Shown: positions 47,660-58,600 of the stretch, one piece after another
Layout of the letters: each line of letters begins with the position of its first letter
Numbering within the stretch: position 1 is the stretch's first letter
DNA from: Dryas octopetala
Taxonomy: Eukaryota; Streptophyta; Magnoliopsida; Rosales; Rosaceae
Assembly: GCA_963921425.1 (NCBI GenBank)
Contig: OY992840.1
Coordinates: 19,880,621 to 19,944,620 of the forward strand
Reading direction: 5' to 3'
DNA length: 64,000 nucleotides
The notes under the pieces: model-generated
What the model was told of the DNA's origin: nothing
The model's database searches: none
What the model saw: only the letters and a program-made list of their open reading frames with translations
Program-made: the position numbers and the translations under genes

Positions 47660-48621
47660 TCTTTACTCTTTAGCAGATATAACAACACCAAGACCCTGAA
47701 TCTAAACACCAGAAAGCAATCGGTATCAAAAGGATCTAATTCTCTTATCAGATCACCTGAGGATCTATAAAATTGTTGATTCAAGGAAAACAAAAATGAA
47801 GGCAAACCTAAGCGAGCAGCCTTCTGAGGTTTCTCGGTTTCACAGCTTTTCGGAGGGAAGCATTTGCGAGCCTTGGAATTTTTATGCACATTTGAATGTG
47901 GGATTTTTCTCCTTGGGCTTTCTTTGCATGCCAACATAACAAGAAGCCAGCTAGGACCAATGTTGGCCCAAACCGAAAAAGCCCAGGACCATAGAGAGGT
48001 GGGCCCCACGCATGATTGGTGATACACGTGTCTACAGTTCTGGTCATTCAACGTGATCTGACCGTCCTTGTGAGTTGTGAACTTTAGATTATGCCAGACC
48101 AGACAGTCTGTGATCTCAATCCAACCAACCATGAACCAACCCAGGCGGGCCGGCAGCCTACGTTGACAATCTTCAACAAGTGGCACGCACGTAATGGTCC
48201 AAACTCCTTCTTTGTTGCCTGGCGTGTACCTCTCTCTCAAATCTCAATGTAAAAGTAGCGGCATACTAACGTAACACAACAACACTGCACAACCTTAGCC
48301 GAAAACGGCAATATCCATATCAATAATTTGCCACCGCTCGCCACGTGTTTCTTTCCTTATATTATAAATTTTTAAATTAGATATTTCCCTTTTTCATACC
48401 AGTCACCGGCCTCAGCAAATCAGAGGCTGGAGTTAGATTATGAGTGACGACATGCTTCGACGATGCCACGTGGGCATGAACGTGGAGGGCTTAGAGCTTT
48501 TGGACGGTGGGCTTATATAGCTGCCTTGCTGTGGGCCTGTGGCTGTCTGGTCTCATTGTCACTGGTTTAGCCCCCCTACTTACATACCAAAAGTCCAAAG
48601 TAAAAGTGTAAATATAAATAA
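47660..48621. other. CDT1 5' flank
   Basis: A 202-residue open frame on the minus strand (47632-48240) covers the CDT1 5' region but has no family resemblance; I treat it as chance. G-box cores CACGTG lie at 48342-48347 and 48467-48472, and a minus-strand TATATAAG at 48519-48512. The region is more GC-rich than its surroundings. Confidence 0.55.
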
Positions 48622-48971
48622 GAATTAATTACATTTACACCCCTATGGTTTATCGTCTTTTCACAGATACCTCTGAGGTTTTAATAATTACACATACACC
48701 CCTTGAGGTTTCAAAACTGTTACATATAACCTCCTATATGAGATGAAAAATGATGAGAAATTATTCAAAAAAACATGCTAAGGGGTAAAATGGCCTAATA
48801 AGATTACTCAAGGTGTAAGATCCAACCATAATATAAATATTTTTTTTTTCTCTTGTAGGGGGTTGTATGCAATAGTTTTGAAACCTTAGGGGATGTATGT
48901 GTAATTTTTGAAACCCTAAGAAATATATGTGAAAAGACGATAAACCTCAAAGAGTGTAAGTGTAATTAACT
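48622..48971. mobile_element. MITE copy 2, upstream of CDT1
   Basis: It is flanked by the perfect direct repeat AATATAAATAA (48611-48621 and 48972-48982). The ends are inverted (GAATTAATTACATTTACACC / AGTTAATTACACTTACAC). It shares with copy 1 the internal words GATGAAAAATGATGAGAAAT and GGCCTAATAAGATTACTCAA in the same orientation. Confidence 0.88.
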
Positions 48972-48982
48972 AATATAAATAA

Positions 48983-51170
48983 ACACTTCAAATAAAGTAA
49001 AATAAAAGTGACGCCTTTCTGGTTATTGTGTATGATTATAAATTTGCCTCGACCATGCGATAGGCAAAGGGGTAGATTTAAGTTTCAAATCTTTGTTATT
49101 GACTTATTGTTAGCTTAGCTCAACATCTCTACTTGTTATTAGAAAACATTATTTGTTCGCTTGCTGATTTATAGTGTCAAAAAAATAAACCAAGAATCTA
49201 TTTCGTGCAATAAAAATGGAAAAAAATGAGTTATTCCATACAAGTAACATCCATCATATGATCAAATCGCTGCTTGGTACCGAATGAAAATGAAATACCT
49301 CCTTTGTTTTCTACCTAACATATTGGATGAGTTGCATATCAAAGAGGAAACTAAAAGGAAACTCTTGTTTTGCAGCTTTTGTAACTGTACGTATCAAAGG
49401 CTTTCGAATGCTAATGACAGCTATGCCACAAAGATTTCATTTGATGCGCAGAGGTCCCATAAATTCATGTCCTTTTTGAATGTCTTCTTCCTACGTTATG
49501 ACACCATAGGCATGTCTTAGTCAACTAAAAGTCTAAAATATAACTATGTCTATGTACCTTATAAGCTATGCTATATATTCATATTTCTTAGTTTATGAAT
49601 AATAGAATGTTAGGATGCCAGTATCTTACACTAGTAAATATATAATATCTTAGACTAGTATATGAGCTCATGGCACCATTCCCTATCTCACATTGACGAG
49701 AATATGGTCCGAATAATTCTTACTCTTCCAACTCCCTTCAAAAAAGAAATTAAAACTTTTTCCCTAGCTCGAATAGGAAATATCAATTAGTAGAACAATA
49801 TAAAATTTCAAAATGGTTTTGTTTTCCATTCAAAGAAAACATAATTAGTGAAACAACATGTACTTTTCTTTTCAACTCTTCTACAATTCAAGGGTCATGC
49901 CATTCATGTGATTCTCTTGCCTTTAAACAAAATAATATACATTTTTCTTAATTCAACTTTAACTTTTAATCGCGATTTTTTTATTGCGCATGAATCATAG
50001 AATTCATCTATATATAATATATGTATGTCATGCAAATACATTTAATAATAAAAAAATTTATACTTTATTAATATATATATATGTCATACAAATACAATAC
50101 ATCTAATGTACATCATTCATTCCAACTAGAAAAAAAAAATGTACACTAATTCAGTTGGACATACCAAATTGCCAATGTCATAAAATTCCAAGTTATTGTT
50201 TGTCAATATTTGACTTATACAAGTACAGTGTAGGGAAAAATAATAATATTGTCACAATATCCTTTTTGGATTGTCAGTTGTAATTCCGTGTATGAATCTA
50301 GCGATCCGGTGCTCCATACGAGGTAAATCTTCTTGTCACATTGGTTACTGTCATTATAGTTCTGACTCTGAAAAGTGTATCTAGCTGTTTGTTTCAAGCC
50401 AAGGTGGGTGAATGAAGGTCGATTTCTTTTCTTTGGCCATAGCCCATATAGAAGACAAATCCCAACAATTTAAAAAATATTATTGGTAGAGTATGTTGGC
50501 TCCCACTAATTAGGAGTTTGCACAAATTATTTTCTTGACACTTGTCATCTCTTTTGTGAGGTATTAGTGGGTTTCTTTTCCTCGATCGGAGAAGGGAAAG
50601 GGCAAAAAGAAAGAAGAGTGCCTGCGTTCCAGTTTCATCATATTAGTCGTATGCTATTGGTGGTGGTGCACTGGTGCTAGTCATGCTGGATATATATAGA
50701 GAAAGTGGTAAATTTGGTGAAAAAAAAACATGTAAGTGAAAAAGTATGGTGCAGAAATGACAAGAATAACAGACAGTTGTTGTTGACGTAGGAAAAAGAG
50801 GGACCGACTGGTGGGGTGACTTTGAGAGTGAATAGTGATGTTTGATGAGTGATAAGAGGTAGAGAGAGAATAGGAGGAGGAATTAGGAATAGGGTGCCAA
50901 TGTGCCATTCAAACGTTATTAGTAGTATAAGTTTTAACTATTATTATTATGATTGTTAACAAAAAAGAAAGAGAAAAAAAAAAGAATATATATGGAGAAA
51001 AGAAAGCGACTGAATGCTGCCGATATATACAATACAAGTTCCACCAATCTGTAATACCCAACATGCTGTTGAGTGTTGAAGTCGAACCCGCTTAAAGCTA
51101 AAGCCTTGAATAAGAAACTAGAAACAAAATCCCATTTACCTATTATTATTTTTTCAATTCCACACCCTCT
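48983..51170. other. Intergenic region before the BRO1 gene
   Basis: AT-rich DNA without a supportable gene. 49864-49980 is one copy of a dispersed direct duplication (other copy 51957-52085). The right part (about 51170 on) is pyrimidine-rich and probably the BRO1 gene leader. Confidence 0.55.
49864..49980 (+). repeat. Direct repeat copy A (about 117 bp)
   Basis: Shares CTTTTCTTTTCAACTCT, GGGTCATGCCATTCATGTGA and TGCCTTTAAACAAAATAATA with 51957-52085. Confidence 0.9.
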
Positions 51171-51956
51171 TTCTTTGGCTGTTTCTTCTCTTCTCCGGAC
51201 GAGGACGATTAAGAAAAAACTTTTTAACTTTTTGAATTCAAGACTCAAGAGTGTGCTGTGCTGTCTGCGATCTTCATACTTCACACCAAATAAGCTCGGC
51301 GATGACTGTGGTCCGTACAGTTTCTGTGTTTAGGAGACTGGGTTTCATTTCATCTGATGATTGAGTGTCTGTGTCTCTCTGTCTCTGTCTCTGCCTTTCA
51401 AGTTGCAAATTTGCAATTGCCAACGCACGCACAAACTAGTGGCTTTATGGTAATTGGCAAGTAAACAATTCAATTCTACTTTTTGGTCGTCGGCAAACTC
51501 TTGACAAAATGTGTTTTCTAGTTCTATTCGATTGAGTTCTCCGGTTTTTTCCTTTTTTTATTATTTTGGTTTGCTGTATTTTGTGTTTCATTTACAAAAC
51601 CCAGAAAGATAATAAACATCCTCAAATTTTATTATCTTGCTCTGCATTTTCTGGTCTTTCCGCACTTTAATATGTCAGTTTGCAATTGCTTGGAGCTTCA
51701 ATTCTGGGTTTTATTTCTTTTTTAATTTAGCGCTCCCCTCCAATTGTTGCTTGTTTGAGCTTGTTTGGAGACCCTTTACTCATAATCTTCAGCTCAACTG
51801 CTCAAGTTAAGTGTTTCGTGAGGGGTTACCAAATACCAAATACCAAATACCAAATGCCAATCCAATCCAATCCAGTTCAATTTGAATTCCTTTACTTTCA
51901 CATTTTAACGTAACGGGTTACACGAGAAATCACCATCTTTTTTAAAGTTCGGTGTA

Positions 51957-52085
51957 CACTTTTTCTTTTCAACTCTTTCTACAATGTCATGGGTCATGCC
52001 ATTCATGTGATTTTGTTGCCTTTAAACAAAATAATATACGTTTTTCTTGCTTCAGCTTTAACTCCTAATTGTGATTTTTTTTGTT
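51957..52085 (+). repeat. Direct repeat copy B, in the BRO1 5' leader intron
   Basis: Second copy of 49864-49980, 2.1 kb away in the same orientation. It ends about 20 bp before the acceptor (52105) of a non-coding exon (52106-52155). Confidence 0.9.
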
Positions 52086-52105
52086 TTTGGTGTGTGTTTG
52101 TGCAG

Positions 52106-52155
52106 AAATTACTAGAACGTTTGACCAATCAGTCAACCATCTGATTAGAGACAAG
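52106..52155 (+). other. Probable non-coding 5' UTR exon of the BRO1 gene
   Basis: Bounded by GTGCAG and AAG|GTGGGT. It would splice to the acceptor at 52630, 19 bases before the ATG. Confidence 0.5.
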
Positions 52156-52649
52156 GTGGGTTTAGATCAATTTTAGACAATTGTTATTTATTTGTTTTAC
52201 TAAATGTTACCGAGCTAGTCTACTTTTGGAAATAGAGATATAATTATTTTTATACACCAATTAAAGTTATAAACATAATAATATCTCAAGGAGAGTTCTA
52301 GTCAGAGTCATTTGGGTGTTGCTCGTGAGCAACCTACTACTTGTGCTTTGTTAGTTGACATTTAATTATGGCTTTCTTACTGTTTATGTTCCACCTTCCT
52401 TGTGATACTTATCTTCATTCTTTGTACTATGATATTTGAACCGTCTTCCATTTCTGGTTCATATGCATGGGAATCTATTACCTACATGCTGTTCTAAAGT
52501 CATCACTGTTTCATCTAAGAGAGAATTTACATGCAATAAGCTACAAATACATGTTCATAGATAAGCATATATGTGTACACAACCTCAATAGTGCTGATGC
52601 TGATTGACTAAATTCTATCTGGGTTGGCAGATTTAGCAAGTCTTAGGAT

Positions 52650-55600
52650 ATGGGATGCCTGGTGTCAACACCGAAAGATACAGTAGGAAATAGGAGGAGG
52701 CCATCAAACATTGGGGACGTCTCTGTCTATGTTCCCGGTTTGCGAATCCCTAAACCTGTTGATTTCTCTCAGTCACTTGGTGATCACTTATCCAAGAGTT
52801 TAGTGGAACGCCTGTCTGCTTTAAGGACTCGTATAGTTGTAATGGCTGGCCAAGAAGGTCCAACGATTACAAGAACAAGGAGAAAAGCTGCTACCCAACA
52901 CGGTTCGTCATAGACACAAAATTTCTTATTTGTCCAAATAATATGTAAACTCAGGTATTTCTACATCTGAATGAATTCTTGTCCTCAGGTGGTTCAACAT
53001 TAGCTGATCTTCAGCAGGCTCTTGAGGATTACTTGCCTGTCCTTTTGGGATTAATGAAAGATGGTAAATCATGTGTCTTATTTCATCTCATAAAATTGTA
53101 TCCACTAGTTTTGATAAATCCTAAAGGCATTTCTTATTTCTATGGTGAAGGGAGCCAGCTACAACACAAGGTGCAATTTGTCTGGGTAAATCAAGAGGAT
53201 GATGCAGAGGTGGGCGTGCAGGAGCACTCTTAAGTTCACATTTATCTGTTATGCATATCATTTTTTTTCTTTCCTCTTTCACTCTTTCCTCAAATAGGGT
53301 TGAGATTCCATCATTTTGTCACAGGAAACCTGGCTTGATTTGAATGAACAATTTTTCAGGAAACAGCCATGTCTAATGCATGGTACGAGGTGCTGTCGAT
53401 TTTGCATTTAATGGCAATGCTATCATTATCACAAGCTAACTTGTTACTTCTTCCAAGTGTTGATGTAGTTTGAGAATTAAATCCTAATTCCCACCTTCAC
53501 GGCGTACAAGCAATAATTCGATGAAAGATAAATAACAAACACAGCCAAGAAAACAGAAAATAATAAACCAACAAGCACACACAATCACACCGAGATTTGT
53601 TACGAGGTTCGGCAAAATTCCTGCCTACGTCCCCGGGAGAGATCTCCGTTCTTCACTATGAGAATAATAAGTATTAAGATTACAATTGGACTAAATCACA
53701 TAACCCAATCCCCAAATCCCTTGTACACCCTTTCACAAAGTGTTTCCCAAAAACCCTAGATCTCTCACCCAAGATTAATTACCTAATCTTGATCTCACCA
53801 ATTCTAGATTGTGTGCCTCCCAAGAATCCTAAGGACTTGCTCACTCTAATCTGATTCTCTCACATTTTTCTAAGCCCCTAAGGTCCTATTTATAACCATA
53901 GGCCTTATATTACAATCCTAGATAAAGTAGGAAGAAAGTTAACTTTGAGTAGGAAATAAGTTTCCTTTATACACAAGGAAAACCTCAAAACTTGCCCAAA
54001 ATGAAGTCCAAAACGCACCAGGAATTAATAACCTTCCAACACCTATTTGGACTCCTAACTTCATCCTAGAATACCATGGAAATCCCCCATGAACCAGGAA
54101 ATCTTCAAATGCGAGCCAAATTAACAACAATCTCCACCTTGGCGAGCATATCATGCAAATTACCTTGCACCAAATACCATTGGCCTTGACCTTGTACCAA
54201 CTACACATAACTCGAATCAAGAAACTATGGTCCACCCTTGATTCGCACGGCCAATACCTATGTGCAGCTGCATCGTGTAACCAATTACCGGTTAGCACCG
54301 AAGAGGGGCCTCGATTCACCCCCTCCTCCAGTAGGATCTCCTTTCTCACCATCGTTTGAACCTTGGAAACATGTCACAACCGTCTCTGCTGTACCCGCAA
54401 ACGAGACCTTCCTCAAGCGCTTGATTTCTTGTGCATTTCGTTTCCAACCAACCATCGAGGTTTGAGTTCCTATCAAACGATATAAACCACCACACTTCTC
54501 TCCCTTCATTAGGACCATGCTTCCATGAGTAATTTTCATGACTCCACCTGCTATCAAAACCAGGTAGCCCTTGGAATCCAACCTACTCAAGGATATCAAA
54601 TTCCTTTGTAGCTTTGGGACATAAGCGACTCCACCCAAAGTATGTTCCACCCCATTGAACATCTTGATCTTCACCGTTCCAACCCCCATGACGTCAACTT
54701 TGGACCCGTCAGGCAAAGAGAAAGATCCTCCCTTTGATTCTTGAAACTTTTCAAAATATTCTTTCCTAGAGCATATATGGTGAGTAGAACCCGAATCCAA
54801 TATCCAATCACCATGAGAAGAAGTGTTACCTATAGAGACTGTGAGAAGTTCTCCAGATTCATTATAGTCTGCTACCGCTGTAGAGCCATGACCATCCTTC
54901 TTATTCCAAGTCGGACAGTCCTTCTTTATGTGTCCCCACTCTTTGCACTTGTAGCACTGCCAGCCCTTACCACTACCCTTTGATCTAGCCTTGCTATTAT
55001 CACTAGAACCCTTGGTAGTTTGCCTTCCTCTTTGACCATGAGCAACAAACAAGGAATCTTTATCCTCAACTTTCTTTCTCCTTTCACTAGACAAGAGAGT
55101 TGACTCGACCTCCTCCATCTTCAGTGTATCCTTACCATACAAGAAGATATCCACTATGTTGTCATATGTATCAGGAAGTGAGGTTAGAAGTAAGAGGGCT
55201 CGATCTTCTTCCTCAATCTTTACCCCAACTCTTTCGAGTTGATTTAGCAGTCCTTTGAACACGTTCATATGATCCATGAGATTTGCACCCGCTTCCATCT
55301 TCAGCTTATATATGTCCCGCTTCAGATTCAACTTTGTGGCCATAGACTTCTGAGCTAAATAAAGCTTTTCTAGTTTCTTCCACAATTCCGGGGCAGAATC
55401 TTCATCTATATTGTTGATAATATTATCAGCAATATAAAGCCGAATTGTGCTCACACACCTGCACTCCAAGTCTTCCCAGTCATCATCTGTCATCTTTGCC
55501 GGTTTTCCTACTTCCTTTCCCTTCAAGGCGCGTGCCAAGCCTTGCGAAACTAGGACATCCTTCACTCTCTTTTGCCATAGAGTAAAGTTACCTCTTCCAT

Positions 55601-58600
55601 CAAATTGCTCCACCTTAAAGGATGAAACACCACTACTTCCCGCTGCCATGACAAACTACCCTCGATCGATAAACACGGAACCACGATCGATGAACACGAA
55701 ACCTGGCTCTGATACCACTTGTTGATGTAGTTTGAGAATTAAATCCTAATTCCCACCTTCACGGCGTACAAGCAATAATTCGATGAAAGATAAATAACAA
55801 ACACAGCCAAGAAAACAGAAAATAATAAACCAACAAGCACACACAATCACACCGAGATTTGTTACGAGGTTCGGCAAAATTCCTGCCTACGTCCCCGGGA
55901 GAGATCTCCGTTCTTCACTATGAGAATAATAAGTATTAAGATTACAATTGGACTAAATCACATAACCCAATCCCCAAATCCCTTGTACACCCTTTCACAA
56001 AGTGTTTCCCAAAACCCTAGATCTCTCACCCAAGATTAATTACCTAATCTTGATCTCACCAATTCTAGATTGTGTGCCTCCCAAGAATCCTAAGGACTTG
56101 CTCACTCTAATCTGATTCTCTCACATTTTTCTAAGCCCCTAAGGTCCTATTTATAACCATAGGCCTTATATTACAATCCTAGATAAAGTAGGAAGAAAGT
56201 TAACTTTGAGTAGGAAATAAGTTTCCTTTATACACAAGGAAAACCTCAAAACTTGCCCAAAATGAAGTCCAAAACGCACCAGGAATTAATAACCTTCCAA
56301 CACCTATTTGGACTCCTAACTTCATCCTAGAATACCATGGAAATCCCCCATGAACCAGGAAATCTTCAAATGCGAGCCAAATTAACAACAATCTCCACCT
56401 TGGCGAGCATATCATGCAAATTACCTTGCACCAAATATCATTGGCCTTGACCTTGTACCAACTACACATAACCCGAATCAAGAAACTATGGTCCACCCTT
56501 GACCATAGTTTCTATGGTGAAGGGAGCCAGCTACAACACAAGGTGCAATTTGTCTGGGTAAATCAAGAGGATGATGCAGAGGTGGGCGTGCAGGAGCACT
56601 CTTAAGTTCACATTTATCTGTTATGCATATCATTTTTTTTCTTTCCTCTTTCACTCTTTCCTCAAATAGGGTTGAGATTCCATCATTTTGTCACAGGAAA
56701 CCTGGCTTGATTTGAATGAACAATTTTTCAGGAAACAGCCATGTCTAATGCATGGTACGAGGTGCTGTCGATTTTGCATTTAATGGCAATGCTATCATTA
56801 TCACAAGCTAACTTGTTACTTCTTCCAAGAACATCTGCTGATGGTTATCAGCCAAAAGTTTCGGAAGGTAGGTATTAATGCATGTGACTGAGCCGTAGGC
56901 AGTTATATCCTGTATTTTTTCATTTTATCTTCTCATTTCTTTTCTTGAAGCTTTCTATAATTAGTTTGGACCTTTAGTGGTTACGAAGTCTTCTCTTTGC
57001 TAAAGGAGTTTCTAAGAAAACTGTAGTTTATAGCATGAAACTGTTTGCTGAAGGTTTCTTTTGTTTATCCTGGTTCTACTGTGAAGGTTTCTTTGTTGGT
57101 TATTTTGTTACAGAGAGTAGACGAGCTTCAATTGATATTTTACTGAAGGCAGCAGGATACCTTGACTGTGCTGTCCGACATGTTCTCCCACAGTTGCCTG
57201 CTGAGCTGAAGTTTGTATCCCTGGAAGATTTACACTGATTCCAATTTCATTCTTGTAATCATGATCTTCTTAATGCTGCTATTCTTAATATTTTGACTAT
57301 TGCCTTATTGCAGGAGAAACTTGCCAGTCGACCTAGCAGAAGGAGTTCTTCGAGCTCTTTGCCTACAAGCATTAGGACAGGTAGTAGCTTTCTTTGAATG
57401 TACTGATCTGATAAACTGTTACATTATTTATATTTCAGACATCATGCCTGCAATTTGACCAACCATCTAAATGACATATTTTACTAGTAAAATTTAATAT
57501 ACTGCATGATAATAGTGGTTCTAAATTTGATCTCTTACTATAGAACATAAATAATGCAATCCACCTTGAATAGGTGAACCTATCCTGGTTAATGGACACA
57601 GAGTGCAATTACAATAATTGAGTTCTTTACATGCATCTTCCTTCCTTTCTTTCCTAACATCTCATAACGGTCCAACTTATCCCGAAATGAAATTATGTTA
57701 GAACTTTTCTGATCTATGATTTTTTTGCTTACTGTTTTCTTGTTTTCTTTGTTGTTGTTGTTATTGTTTTTTTTTTTTTTTTTGACTTCATTCTTTCCAA
57801 TTCTTTTGCAGGGTGTCGATATTCAACTTGGAATGGCAATTGATAGTACAAAAGCCACTCTTGCAGTGAAGCGAAGGCTTTCATGTGAGATGGTAAAGTA
57901 TTGGCAGCAGGTAATAAATTTCTCATCATTGCTGGTGTGCTCTTATCAATTAGCAATGTCACTTAAAGTCTAGGATTTTTGTAATAATCTTCCATGCTTC
58001 CATTGTTTATCCAGTTTTCTTCATGTTCTTTGGCTGTTCATATTATAAGAATTTGCAATTTGAACCATTTTTGAGTTGGAAAGAGAAAATAATAAAATAT
58101 CACTCCTACAGTACTACTTTACCCAATACATCATTTCAGGGTCTGAATTTAGATATTCTAGATTAGAGGAGCATTACAGTGATACTAAAACCTCCTTGCA
58201 GGTACATGATGGATTACATTGCACAGTGAAAAAACCAAACCATAAATGTAAAAAAACCCCTGTACAGAAAATGGATAACAAAGATATACCCTCTGTTTTT
58301 GGTTGATCCCTTAGGAGAGCTTACACATTTATACTTCTTTGCTATAATTACTAGTGACTGTGTGTTTGGTTCTAGTTATTATCTTTTGCTGTAACCAGTA
58401 GTCTTCAATAACGTACCAGATTTTCTTTCATATATGTGGTTATGCCTTTACATGCATATATAGTACATGCCCATGATGATGGACATCTACCCACACTCCC
58501 AGCATTTGGAATGGTTAGAGAACATGAACCTAATATTATCTGAATGCTCCAAACAAGAGGTTCTAACCATATTATATTAGGTTCTTTTTGTCTGAATAAT

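Noticed and set aside
47632..48240. 202-codon minus-strand frame upstream of CDT1
   Set aside because: No recognisable domain, overlaps the CDT1 start region and promoter motifs; chance frame in GC-richer DNA.
50681..51284. Minus-strand frames upstream of the BRO1 gene
   Set aside because: Translated pyrimidine-rich leader sequence; no conserved residues.
54153..54465. Plus-strand frames across the Copia left side
   Set aside because: Antisense shadows of the retroelement interior.
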